NCBI GenBank assembly: GCA_046046915.1
Contig: JBJOIT010000046.1
Location: 1-21,930, forward strand
Reading direction: 5' to 3'
From: JBEEJZ01 sp046046915
GTDB lineage: Bacteria; Pseudomonadota; Gammaproteobacteria; Burkholderiales; Burkholderiaceae_C
DNA length: 21,930 nt
A program made the position numbers and the translations under genes. Position 1 is the stretch's first letter. Each line of letters opens with the position of its first letter. The notes below the pieces were generated by a model. It did not search any database, was not told the DNA's origin, and worked only from the letters and a program-made list of their open reading frames with translations. Positions 14,755 through 21,930 of this stretch are shown here, piece by piece.

Positions 14755-14784
14755 GCCACTCAAAATGCCTGCTCAGGCCCGCCG

Positions 14785-16008
14785 CTACTGTGACGCGGCG
14801 GCGGTCGTACCAAGTTTGGCTGCCAGTCCTTGAGCGCACGCAAACGCACTCGACCAGGCCCATTGAAAGTTGTAGCCTCCCAACCAACCCGTGACATCCA
14901 TGACCTCTCCGATGAAATACAAGCCTGGCTGTCGCGACTCCATGGTTTGGCTGGACAGGCAGCGCGTGTCCACGCCCCCGGCAGTGACTTCTGCTTTTTT
15001 GTAGCCTTCGGTGCCCGTGGGCGTGAGCTCCCATCGGCTCAAGCGCTCTGCCAGCAAGGCAAGGGCTTTGTCGCTGGCCTCTGCCACAGGTCGCTGCCAA
15101 GCTGAATCACGGGCCACCCAAGCCTCGGCCAGTCGCGACGGAACCAGGCTTGCTAGCTCGTTGAGGATGAGCTTGCGGGACACCTGTTTGGCTTGTTGCA
15201 GCCTGGCAAGCAAGTCGCAACCCGGCGCGAGGTTCAGGCGTATGGGGGTGCTCGGTTGCCAATAGCTGGAGATCTGAAGCACTGCGGGGCCTGACAAACC
15301 GCGATGGGTGAGCAGCAAGTCCTCTGAAAAAAGCTGGCGTGTCTTCTTGGCTCCGGTCTCCACCTCGACCGGAAGCGACAGGCCAGACAGGGCGGCAAAG
15401 GGCTCCCAGGCCAGGCTGTCAAACGTGAGGGGGACCAGTGCCGGCCGGGTGGCTACCAGGGGCAAGCCAAATTGGGCGGCTATGCGGTAACCAAAATCCG
15501 TAGCGCCAATTTTGGGAATGGACAAACCGCCCGTGGCCACGACCACGGCCCGCGCCTGCACCGTTTCACGGTCCGTCTTCAGTTGGTAGCCACCGCTGTT
15601 GGCCAAGACCTCGTGCACGCCGCAGGGCTGCCAGCGTTGAACGCCACCGGCGGCACATTCCGCCAGCAACATGTTGATGAGGTCCTCAGCCGATCGGTCG
15701 CAAAACAGCTGCCCTTTGTGCTTTTCATGAAAGGCGATGCCGTGGCGCTGCATCAGTCCGACAAAGTGCTGGGGTGTGTAGCGCGACAGGGCCGACCGGC
15801 AAAAATGAGGGTTGTCGCTCAGAAAGTTGGCGGGGCCGACCTCGCGGTTGGTGAAGTTGGCGCGCCCGCCGCCAGAAATCCGAATTTTTTCAGCGACCTT
15901 CTCGCTGTGATCCAGCACCAGGACCCGCAAGCCCAACTGCCCCGCCACACCTGCACAAAACAGGCCGGCAGCGCCTGCGCCTATCACCACCACATCAAAA
16001 CTTTGCAT
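14785..16008 (-). CDS. BaiN/RdsA (YhiN, HI0933) family FAD-dependent oxidoreductase
   Basis: A flavoprotein of 407 residues. The N-terminal dinucleotide fold has VVVIGAGAAGLFCAG (GxGxxG at 10-15), then ISGGGRANFTN (44-54), which is the signature of the HI0933/YhiN family. A second FAD segment, VVVATGGLSIPKIGATDFGYRIA, lies in the middle, and the C-terminal FAD contact is GLYFIGEVMDVTGWLGGYNFQWAWSSAF. Family members include the bile-acid enzyme BaiN, but most have no proven substrate, and none should be inferred here. It starts at ATG 16008 without a clear ribosome site; a TACACT box lies close upstream, so it may have its own promoter. It is 48 bases after cobA on the same strand and could also be the last gene of the nitrate operon. 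Confidence 0.88.
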   Translation of the reverse strand: MQSFDVVVIGAGAAGLFCAGVAGQLGLRVLVLDHSEKVAEKIRISGGGRANFTNREVGPANFLSDNPHFCRSALSRYTPQHFVGLMQRHGIAFHEKHKGQLFCDRSAEDLINMLLAECAAGGVQRWQPCGVHEVLANSGGYQLKTDRETVQARAVVVATGGLSIPKIGATDFGYRIAAQFGLPLVATRPALVPLTFDSLAWEPFAALSGLSLPVEVETGAKKTRQLFSEDLLLTHRGLSGPAVLQISSYWQPSTPIRLNLAPGCDLLARLQQAKQVSRKLILNELASLVPSRLAEAWVARDSAWQRPVAEASDKALALLAERLSRWELTPTGTEGYKKAEVTAGGVDTRCLSSQTMESRQPGLYFIGEVMDVTGWLGGYNFQWAWSSAFACAQGLAAKLGTTAAASQ

Positions 16009-16056
16009 GGCGGGCAGTGTAGTGTCGGCCTCGCAGCGCGCTGGCGCAGCCTTGGA

Positions 16057-16869
16057 TCAAGCGGCGCGGTGAGCCTGCGCGGGCTGCTGCATCGCCAGAA
16101 GCCCCTGAAACACATCGCCCACCACCATCACGCTGGGGCTGGCGAGTTGCTCGCGGGTGATGGTGTTTTGCAGGCCCGCCAGGGTGCAGATGGCATGGCG
16201 CTGTGTTGGCAAGCTGGCGTTCTGGATGATGGCGACCGGGGTGTCGGCGGGCAGGCCCTTCAGCAACTGCGCCTGTATGGTGCCGGCGCCGCTGACCCCC
16301 ATGTAAATGACGAGCGTGAGCTTGGCCGCGTGGGCTGTGGTGGCAAGCAGTGCCCAGTCTGGGCCGCTGGCGCCGGGTTTGGCGTGGCCGGTAACGAACA
16401 CCACACCGTGCGCATGGGATCGGTGGGTCAGTGGCACACCCAGTGAGGTGACGGCTGCCAGTCCCGAGGTGATGCCACTGATCACCTCTACTCGCACACC
16501 TGCTTGCTGCAGGTGCTCTAGTTCCTCGCCACCACGGCCAAAGATGAAGGGGTCTCCGCCCTTGAGTCGCACCACCTGTTCGCCCGCTTGCGCTTCGGCG
16601 ATCATCAATTTTTCAATAAAGGCCTGGGGAGTGGAGGCACAGCCCCCTCGCTTGCCGACATGAATTACCCGGGCTGCTGGGTTGGCAAACCGGCTCACGA
16701 TCTCGTCGTTGACCAGATCGTCGACCAGCAAGACCGTGGCCGCCGCGATGGCCTTGACGGCCTTGAGGGTCAGCAGCTCAGGGTCCCCCGGACCTGCACC
16801 CACCAGGGTGCACAGGCCACGCGTGGTGGGTTCGGGCAAGGGGGTGTTGCGGGGCAGATCCATGGTCAT
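16057..16869 (-). CDS. cobA: Uroporphyrinogen-III C-methyltransferase (SUMT)
   Basis: It methylates uroporphyrinogen III twice with S-adenosylmethionine, giving precorrin-2, the precursor of siroheme and cobalamin. The 270-residue single-domain enzyme carries the family motifs: VGAGPGDPELLTLKA (23-37), VGKRGG (71-76), VRLKGGDPFIFGRGGEE (100-116), GITSGLAA (132-139), VTGHAKPG (159-166) and YMG (189-191). It lacks the CysG dehydrogenase/ferrochelatase half, so those steps must be encoded elsewhere. The start is ATG 16869; ATG 16863 is also possible. It lies 27 bases after ybiB in the nirB-nirD-nasA-ybiB direction. Siroheme is the cofactor of NirB, which explains the placement. Confidence 0.93.
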   Translation of the reverse strand: MTMDLPRNTPLPEPTTRGLCTLVGAGPGDPELLTLKAVKAIAAATVLLVDDLVNDEIVSRFANPAARVIHVGKRGGCASTPQAFIEKLMIAEAQAGEQVVRLKGGDPFIFGRGGEELEHLQQAGVRVEVISGITSGLAAVTSLGVPLTHRSHAHGVVFVTGHAKPGASGPDWALLATTAHAAKLTLVIYMGVSGAGTIQAQLLKGLPADTPVAIIQNASLPTQRHAICTLAGLQNTITREQLASPSVMVVGDVFQGLLAMQQPAQAHRAA

Positions 16870-16896
16870 GACGCTCGGATGCGTGGGGTTTCAAGT

Positions 16897-17805
16897 TCAG
16901 ACAAGTTGAGAGACCAGCCGCAAGATGTGTTCCAGCTGCGTGGCGATGGGGCCGGGCAGGGCGCATGCGCCATCTAGCACCTGGCGGGTGTAGCTGGCCG
17001 TGCTGGCGGCGCTAATGTCTTTGGGCAACTCGGGCAGGCTTTGCAAAGTGCCTCCCTGGGTGTCGGTCAGCAAGCGCCGCTGACCGCCTAAAAAGCTTTC
17101 CATGTGCGGCACGCGGCGTGGGTCGGCAACCGATTCGCCCTCCGTGCCACGCAGCAGCAAGGCATGGGCCTGCATCAATTCGAACACCGCTGCCATCGAA
17201 ACAGCGTATTCGGGGTGGGTGTAGCTGCTCACGATCAGGCTGGCGCCTTGCACCGGGTTCATCAGCTTGACGAGGCTGTGGCCCGGGTTGCGTAAGCCCA
17301 CCACCCGGCGCACGTTCAGCAGCGCTTGGAGGCCGGGGCACAACAGTCCGGTCGGCGCGAAGGCCACCGCGCCGGGTGCCAAAGGCTGAATTTTTTCAAG
17401 GACGGGCACGCCCAGTTCAGCGAGGATGCTGGAGGATGACACCCTGCTGATCTCGGTAGCGGTGCCGTGCACCAAAACGGGGAGGCCTTCCCGGGCCAGC
17501 AACAGTGCCAACAAAGGCGTGAGATTGGGCAAACGTCGGGCGCCGTTGTAGCTGGGTATGACGACTACCGGCCGGGTGCTGGCGGTAAATCGCTGTAGCC
17601 GCTGGTGCGTGGCGTCCAGAAACCCCGCCATCTCTTGCGGCGTTTCACCCTTGATGCGCATGGCCAGACAAAAAGCACCCATCTCCAGATCGGTGATGGT
17701 GCCATCGAGCACTTGACCAAACAGGTCTGCGGCCTGCTCACGGCTGAGTGAGCGGGCGCCGTCCTTACCTCGGCCAATCTCCTTGATGTAGTGCGCAATG
17801 CTCAT
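16897..17805 (-). CDS. ybiB: YbiB-type DNA-binding protein (TrpD2 family, anthranilate phosphoribosyltransferase fold)
   Basis: A 302-residue protein with the fold of glycosyltransferase family 3. The helical N-terminal domain covers about residues 5-68 (LSREQAADLFGQVLDGTITDLEMGAFCLAMRIKGE), then a nucleoside-phosphorylase-like domain with PSYNGARRLPNLTPLLALLLA (84-104), VLVHG (110-114), GLRNPGHSLVKLMNP (170-184) and GTEGES (220-225). The catalytic glycine-rich loop of true TrpD (KHGNR/GTGGD) is replaced by SYNGARR. E. coli YbiB is a dimer that binds nucleic acids without preference for sequence and is linked to the LexA/DNA damage response; that role is taken from the family and not seen here. 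It stands between nasA (34 bases) and cobA (27 bases) on the same strand. A tryptophan-synthesis role is unlikely. Confidence 0.87.
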   Translation of the reverse strand: MSIAHYIKEIGRGKDGARSLSREQAADLFGQVLDGTITDLEMGAFCLAMRIKGETPQEMAGFLDATHQRLQRFTASTRPVVVIPSYNGARRLPNLTPLLALLLAREGLPVLVHGTATEISRVSSSSILAELGVPVLEKIQPLAPGAVAFAPTGLLCPGLQALLNVRRVVGLRNPGHSLVKLMNPVQGASLIVSSYTHPEYAVSMAAVFELMQAHALLLRGTEGESVADPRRVPHMESFLGGQRRLLTDTQGGTLQSLPELPKDISAASTASYTRQVLDGACALPGPIATQLEHILRLVSQLV

Positions 17806-17839
17806 GGCGTGATTGTGCGGGAATCCAGATAACTGGCGG

Positions 17840-20665
17840 TTATGAGCTTAAGGCAGGCGTGGGCAGAGACAGACGCACCAGGCGTTTGAGGGTGGGGACG
17901 CAGGAACCGCATTGCGTACCGCAGCGCAGCCGGCCTTGAAGCTGGGCCAGGCGTGCACCTTCATCGCCCTCGCAGCGGCTCAACTCGTCAGCAATGGCCA
18001 GATCGGTCACATTCAGGCAGGTGCAAATCTGCTGTCCACGGGTGGCAACGGCGACGGGAGGCTGCGCACCTGGCACCAGCAGCAGCCGGCCGTAGGCTTG
18101 CGCAGGCAGCTCATCTTGCAGCAAGGTTTTGATCCAGCTCTCGGCACTGGTGTCGCCGGCCAGTAAAAAAGCGTCCAGCTGGGCCTGATCTGGGCTGGAT
18201 CGTGCCAGCCGTACGGCGCGGCGCTGGCCCTGGCGGCGGTCGGCGTAGCGCAGTACTTCGGGCTGATGCAGGCCCAGCAGTGCTTCGATGCGGTCGATCA
18301 CGCCGTCGTCTGGTGCCTGCGGGTGCGCGGCTCTGAACAGCAGGCCGCTGCGCTCACGTCCGAAGGGCACGCAGCTGGCATATGCAAACTGACGCATCAG
18401 CCCGCGCAATGGTTCCCGGGCCAGCAAGGCCTGATCCTCTGGCAACCAGGCCAGGGCCAGCAGGGTCCAGGGCAATGAGGCCTTGTCGACGCGCACGGCA
18501 GCGTGTTTGAACTCCGGTTGTTTGGAGCTTGGGCAATAGGCAGAGGTGGTCAGCGCGTTGACCCCGGCCAGCGCTTGCCCATCGGCGCCTTGGCCACTGA
18601 TGAATTCGCTGCCCCAGTGCATGGCCATGAAGACTTGTGATGCGCCCAGTTCGTCGCTGGCCTGTACGGGTACCACCAGCGTGCCCCGTTTGCTGCTGAC
18701 CTGCACCAGGGTGCCACCTTTCAGGCCGCGCCTGGCCATGTCCTGCGGGTGCATTTGAAGCGTTGGTTCCGGGACATGGCCGAATAAGCGTCCTAGGGTG
18801 CCGGTGCGGCTCATGCCATGCCACTGGTCACGCAGACGCCCGGTGGTCAAGGAAAACGGGTAGCTGGACACACGGGCTTCGGCCACCGGCGCGTAAACGG
18901 TTTTTACAAAGTTGGCGCGGCCGTCGGTCGTCGCAAAGATGCCGTCTTCGTACAGGCGCTGACGCCCCTTGACCTGGCCTTGCGGCAGGGGCCATTGCTG
19001 CGCTTGTGTTTCCAGCATGGCGTAACTCATGCCTGTGATGTCCAGGTCCCGATGCCGGGTGCTGTCACGGTGCTCCAGCCAGATCGATTCGGGGGTTTCG
19101 TAGGGAAACAGTGCCTTGCCGTTCAGCGCCCGGGAGGGCAGGGCGTTTTCAAGGCGACGGGCAAAGTCCACCACGATGCGCCAGTCGTGACGGGACTGGC
19201 CAGCGCCTGCCACGGCAGGACGTACCCGGCTGATGGTGCGTTCGCTGTTGGTCACGGTGCCGTCTTTTTCGCCCCAGGTCGTGGCCGGCAAAAGCAGGTC
19301 GGCGTAGTCGCAGGTGGCGGTCGTGGCAAAAGCCTCCTGGACGATGACCAGTTCGGCCCTTTCGAGTGCACGGCGCACGGTGGTTTGGTCCGGCATGCTT
19401 TGCGCCGGATTGGTGCAGGCAATCCACAACGCCTTGATTTGGCCGTCTGCCGCCGCATGAAACATCTCCACGGCGGTTTTGCCCGGCACCGAGGGCACAT
19501 CGGGCACACCCCATAGCGCAGCAACTTCGGCTCTGTGCAGCGGATTGGCCAGGTCACGATGGGCCGACAACAAATTGGCCAGGCCACCGACTTCGCGTCC
19601 GCCCATGGCATTGGGCTGGCCAGTGAGCGAGAACGGTCCCGCGCCCGGCTTGCCGATTTGCCCGGTGGCCAAGTGCAGGTTGATGAGCGCTGCATTCTTG
19701 GCGGTGCCGCTGCTGGATTGGTTCAGGCCCTGACAGTAGAGGCTGAGGGTCGGGGCCCGACGTTGGGGGCTGCCTGAGGCGCCAGTGGCAAACAGTCTGG
19801 CTGCCTCGAACAGATCCTCCTTGCGGATACCGCAGATCTGCGCCACCACATCGGGCGTGTTGTCTCGCACGGCGGCTTTGAGTTCATCGAAGCCACGGGT
19901 GTGCGCCTCCATAAAGGCGGTGTCCAGCCAGCCTTCCCACAGCATGATGTGCATCAGGCCGTTGAACAGCATCACGTCGGTGCCGGGCTGGATGGGCAGA
20001 AACAGATCGGCGATTTCGGCCGTGTCGGTCTTGCGGGGATCGCAAAAAATGATCTTGAGCTGCGGGTTGGCACGCTTGGCGTCTTCGATCCGCCGAAACA
20101 GGATGGGATGGGCGTAGGCCGTGTTGGAGCCGACGATGAAGATGCAGCCGGCATGGTTCACATCGTCGTAGCAAGCCGGTGGCGCGTCGGCACCCAGGGT
20201 TTGCTTGTAGCCAGCCACCGCGCTGCTCATGCACAGGCGGGAGTTAGTGTCGATGTTGTTGGTGCCAATCAGACCTTTGGCCAATTTGTTGAAGACGTAA
20301 TAGTCCTCCGTCAACAACTGCCCCGATACATAAAAACCCACCGCGTCGGGGCCGTGTACGCGGATGACGCGGGCAAATTGCGTGGTGGCGTGATCAAGCG
20401 CATGGTCCCAGCTCACTGCCTGTGCGGGCTGCCCTCGCTGTAAACGCAGCTGGGGTTGCAGCAGTCGGGTTTGTCGGGTGACGGCGGCGGTGGCCGTAAG
20501 GTGCAGTGTGGAGCCCTTGCTACACAGGCGGCCGAAGTTGGCCGGGTGTTCAGGGTCGCCGCGCACGCCGGTGATCTGGCCCGCCTGGGCGCTGATGATC
20601 ACGCCGCAGCCGACGCCGCAGTAAGGGCAGGTGGAGCGGGTCTCGGTAGCTGCGACGCTGGCCAT
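17840..20665 (-). CDS. nasA: Assimilatory nitrate reductase catalytic subunit NasA with C-terminal [2Fe-2S] BFD domain
   Basis: This cytoplasmic molybdoenzyme of 941 residues reduces nitrate to nitrite. The N-terminal [4Fe-4S] site has Cys13, Cys16, Cys20 and Cys48 (CPYCGVGC ... GRLCSKG). The Mo-bis-MGD domains follow, with the probable Mo ligand Cys145 in NSRLCMSS, the molybdopterin segments FIVGSNTAYAHPI and CDPRKTDTAEIADLFLPI, QGLNQSSSGTAKN and GQPNAMGGREVGG, and a C-terminal dinucleotide-binding domain starting around TTGRLRDQWHGMSRTG. The last 65 residues form a BFD-like [2Fe-2S] domain with Cys881-x-Cys883 and Cys919-x2-Cys922. No Tat signal is present, as expected for an assimilatory enzyme. 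It starts 2 bases after the nirD stop. No separate NasB/NasC electron-donor subunit is visible. Confidence 0.95.
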   Translation of the reverse strand: MASVAATETRSTCPYCGVGCGVIISAQAGQITGVRGDPEHPANFGRLCSKGSTLHLTATAAVTRQTRLLQPQLRLQRGQPAQAVSWDHALDHATTQFARVIRVHGPDAVGFYVSGQLLTEDYYVFNKLAKGLIGTNNIDTNSRLCMSSAVAGYKQTLGADAPPACYDDVNHAGCIFIVGSNTAYAHPILFRRIEDAKRANPQLKIIFCDPRKTDTAEIADLFLPIQPGTDVMLFNGLMHIMLWEGWLDTAFMEAHTRGFDELKAAVRDNTPDVVAQICGIRKEDLFEAARLFATGASGSPQRRAPTLSLYCQGLNQSSSGTAKNAALINLHLATGQIGKPGAGPFSLTGQPNAMGGREVGGLANLLSAHRDLANPLHRAEVAALWGVPDVPSVPGKTAVEMFHAAADGQIKALWIACTNPAQSMPDQTTVRRALERAELVIVQEAFATTATCDYADLLLPATTWGEKDGTVTNSERTISRVRPAVAGAGQSRHDWRIVVDFARRLENALPSRALNGKALFPYETPESIWLEHRDSTRHRDLDITGMSYAMLETQAQQWPLPQGQVKGRQRLYEDGIFATTDGRANFVKTVYAPVAEARVSSYPFSLTTGRLRDQWHGMSRTGTLGRLFGHVPEPTLQMHPQDMARRGLKGGTLVQVSSKRGTLVVPVQASDELGASQVFMAMHWGSEFISGQGADGQALAGVNALTTSAYCPSSKQPEFKHAAVRVDKASLPWTLLALAWLPEDQALLAREPLRGLMRQFAYASCVPFGRERSGLLFRAAHPQAPDDGVIDRIEALLGLHQPEVLRYADRRQGQRRAVRLARSSPDQAQLDAFLLAGDTSAESWIKTLLQDELPAQAYGRLLLVPGAQPPVAVATRGQQICTCLNVTDLAIADELSRCEGDEGARLAQLQGRLRCGTQCGSCVPTLKRLVRLSLPTPALSS

Positions 20666-20667
20666 GC

Positions 20668-21054
20668 TCAGTCTCCCTGGCCGGATCGCGTGGCGGGGCC
20701 TGCGACAGGGGCGGTTTGGTCCAGGCCCAGGGTGGCCAGCTCCAGGCTGCTCAGGTGCACCTCACCATCGGTCACCTTGACCGAGAAGGCCGGGGTGCAA
20801 CCTTCGTCCGGGGCATGTGCACAGCCATCCTGCAGGCCGATGGCCCAGTTGTGCAGGGGGCACGCGACGCTGGTTCCGAACACGATGCCCTGGCTTAAAG
20901 GGCCGCCCTTGTGCGGGCAGCGGTCCAACAGCGCAAAGACCTGGTCCTGATCATTTCGGAACACAGCCACGTCCATGCCCTGGGCACGGGCCACGCGACG
21001 TGCGCCCAGCACCGGAATATCGGTCACAAAGCAGATTTTTTTCCATTCATTCAT
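20668..21054 (-). CDS. nirD: Nitrite reductase [NAD(P)H] small subunit NirD (Rieske-type)
   Basis: The small subunit of the cytoplasmic NADH-dependent nitrite reductase, with a Rieske fold. The 128-residue product has Cys46-Pro-His48 (CPHKGGPL) and Cys65-Pro-Leu-His68 (CPLHNWAIGL). The Cys/His pairs expected for a [2Fe-2S] Rieske cluster are thus intact, unlike the E. coli NirD, which has lost cluster ligands. The start is ATG 21054 (MNEWKKICFV); a TTG at 21066 is in frame but unlikely. It is 26 bases after nirB and 2 bases before nasA, clearly one operon. The C-terminal 20 residues are a variable tail. Confidence 0.93.
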   Translation of the reverse strand: MNEWKKICFVTDIPVLGARRVARAQGMDVAVFRNDQDQVFALLDRCPHKGGPLSQGIVFGTSVACPLHNWAIGLQDGCAHAPDEGCTPAFSVKVTDGEVHLSSLELATLGLDQTAPVAGPATRSGQGD

Positions 21055-21080
21055 GGTGTTTCGCAATCTTTGATGAGGGC

Positions 21081-21930
21081 TTAGGCAGCGGTGAGCTTGG
21101 CGAACTGGCGTGTGTCGACCTCGGCGTCCTTGAAGTCAAACCAGGGGTCGGGCTCACCGTCCAGGGCAAACTGCAGGCGTTCCCAAAGGGCCTTGCGGCC
21201 GTCGGCGTCGTCCAGGATGCGCTTTTTCACGTAGTCCAGGCCCACCCGGTTCACAAAGTGCACGGTGCGCTCCAGGTACCAGCCCTCCAGGCGGTAGAGC
21301 TCACAGAATGCGCCGGTGTACTCCAGCACGTCTTCTGCGGTTCTGAGCTTGGTAAAGAAGTGCGCCACCTCGGTTTTGATGCCACCGTTGCCGGCGATGT
21401 ACATCTCCCAGCCACTGTCCACACCGATGATGCCCACGTCCTTGATGCCGGCTTCGGCGCAGTTACGCGGGCAGCCGCTGACGGCAAACTTCACCTTGTG
21501 TGGGGCGTACATGCGCCACATGGCCCGTTCCAGGTCCTTGCCCATCTGGGTGCTGTCTTGGGTGCCCATGCGGCACCATTCGCTGCCTACACATGTTTTG
21601 ACCGTGCGCAGCGCCTTGGCATAAGCGTGACCGCTGGGCATGCCGATGTCTTTCCAGATGCCTACCAGGTCTTCTTTCTTGACGCCCAGCAAGTCGATGC
21701 GCTGGCCGCCCGTGACCTTGATGGTGGGCACCTTGTACTTGTCGGCGGCGTCGGCAATGCGGCGCAGCTCGTCGGCAGTGGTTTCGCCACCCCACATGCG
21801 GGGAATGACCGAGTAGGTGCCATCCTTCTGGATGTTGGCATGGCTGCGTTCGTTAATGAAACGGCTCTGAGGGTCGTCCCGGGCCTCTTTGGGCCAGGTG
21901 CTGATCAGGTAATAGTTGACGGCCGGGCGG
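21081..21930 (-). CDS. nirB: Nitrite reductase [NAD(P)H] large subunit NirB, C-terminal part (cut by window edge)
   Basis: The large subunit of assimilatory nitrite reductase, which reduces nitrite to ammonium with six electrons from NADH. Only the last 282 residues are in the window; the frame runs open to base 21930. This part is the siroheme/[4Fe-4S] half: the ferredoxin-like stretch (PTIKVTGGQRIDLLGVKKED) leads into the cluster ligands TCVGSEWC (Cys-x5-Cys) and SGCPRNC (Cys-x3-Cys), followed by IAGNGGIKTEVAHFF. The FAD, NADH and [2Fe-2S] domains would lie to the right of the window. The ATG at 21797 is internal, not the start: the sequence before it (RPAVNYYLISTWPKEA, NERSHANIQKDGTYSVIPRM) is NirB-like. 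It is the first visible gene of the nirB-nirD-nasA-ybiB-cobA run. Confidence 0.95.
   Translation of the reverse strand, partial: RPAVNYYLISTWPKEARDDPQSRFINERSHANIQKDGTYSVIPRMWGGETTADELRRIADAADKYKVPTIKVTGGQRIDLLGVKKEDLVGIWKDIGMPSGHAYAKALRTVKTCVGSEWCRMGTQDSTQMGKDLERAMWRMYAPHKVKFAVSGCPRNCAEAGIKDVGIIGVDSGWEMYIAGNGGIKTEVAHFFTKLRTAEDVLEYTGAFCELYRLEGWYLERTVHFVNRVGLDYVKKRILDDADGRKALWERLQFALDGEPDPWFDFKDAEVDTRQFAKLTAA

Noticed and set aside
15472..16446. 324-codon open frame on the plus strand
   Set aside because: It lies antisense to the flavoprotein gene and cobA, which both show clear family motifs; long antisense frames are common in GC-rich DNA.
16897..17805. Reading ybiB as trpD (anthranilate phosphoribosyltransferase)
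   Set aside because: The phosphoribosyl-pyrophosphate and anthranilate motifs of TrpD are replaced, and the gene is not in a trp operon.
17829..17843. ATAAC/GTTAT inverted repeat across the nasA stop codon, as a terminator
   Set aside because: The stem is only 5 bp and no T tract follows, and ybiB starts 34 bases on in the same direction, so termination there is not supported.
18818..19516. 232-codon open frame on the plus strand
   Set aside because: It is antisense to nasA and its translation has no recognisable motif.

Overview
The window is a 21.9 kb piece of bacterial chromosome with dense, GC-rich genes. It probably comes from a betaproteobacterium of the Comamonadaceae (Rhodoferax/Polaromonas/Acidovorax-like). 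This placement rests on remembered gene neighbourhoods and protein character: a phasin of the PHB-granule type, a divergent suhB/trmJ pair followed by cysE, a divergent darP/pmbA pair, rpsU followed by yqeY, and a nirB-nirD-nasA-ybiB-cobA nitrate assimilation run. No database search was possible and the genus cannot be named. I see no insertion sequence, phage gene, CRISPR array, tRNA or rRNA. No intergenic stretch exceeds 300 bases.

Left part (1-5512): the 5' part of mutS runs off the left edge on the minus strand. Next come a phasin gene on the minus strand with its own hairpin terminator and a TGC-rich palindrome upstream, a divergent gene for an unrecognised 200-residue protein with one membrane segment, suhB (inositol monophosphatase family, minus), and trmJ and cysE in tandem on the plus strand.

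Signalling module (5563-10186): directly after cysE, and in the same direction, lie a REC-GGDEF diguanylate cyclase and, 10 bases later, a 1237-residue CHASE-PAS-PAS-histidine kinase-REC-Hpt hybrid kinase. The pair looks like one phosphorelay whose output is cyclic di-GMP. It is the most interesting accessory-type element here.

Middle part (10213-14619): mog (molybdenum cofactor adenylation) overlaps the end of darP (ribosome assembly) by 4 bases on the minus strand. pmbA and a DMT-family permease follow on the plus strand. Then yqeY and rpsU lie on the minus strand, separated by a strong terminator. rpsU has a leader of roughly 130 bases with a TATAAT box and an inverted repeat.

Right part (14785-21930): all genes are on the minus strand, read from the right edge as nirB (its 5' end is outside), nirD, nasA, ybiB, cobA and a BaiN/YhiN-type flavoprotein. 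NasA would reduce nitrate to nitrite with a Mo-bis-MGD centre, and NirBD would reduce nitrite to ammonium using siroheme. CobA makes precorrin-2, the siroheme precursor, and Mog acts in making the cofactor NasA needs. The nitrate transporter and any regulator are not in the window and may lie upstream of nirB.

Most genes are ordinary housekeeping or nitrogen-assimilation genes. I found no clear evidence of an entirely new system. The leads worth testing are the CHASE kinase/cyclase pair with an altered Hpt motif, the unknown membrane-anchored protein next to the phasin, and YbiB inside the nitrate operon.
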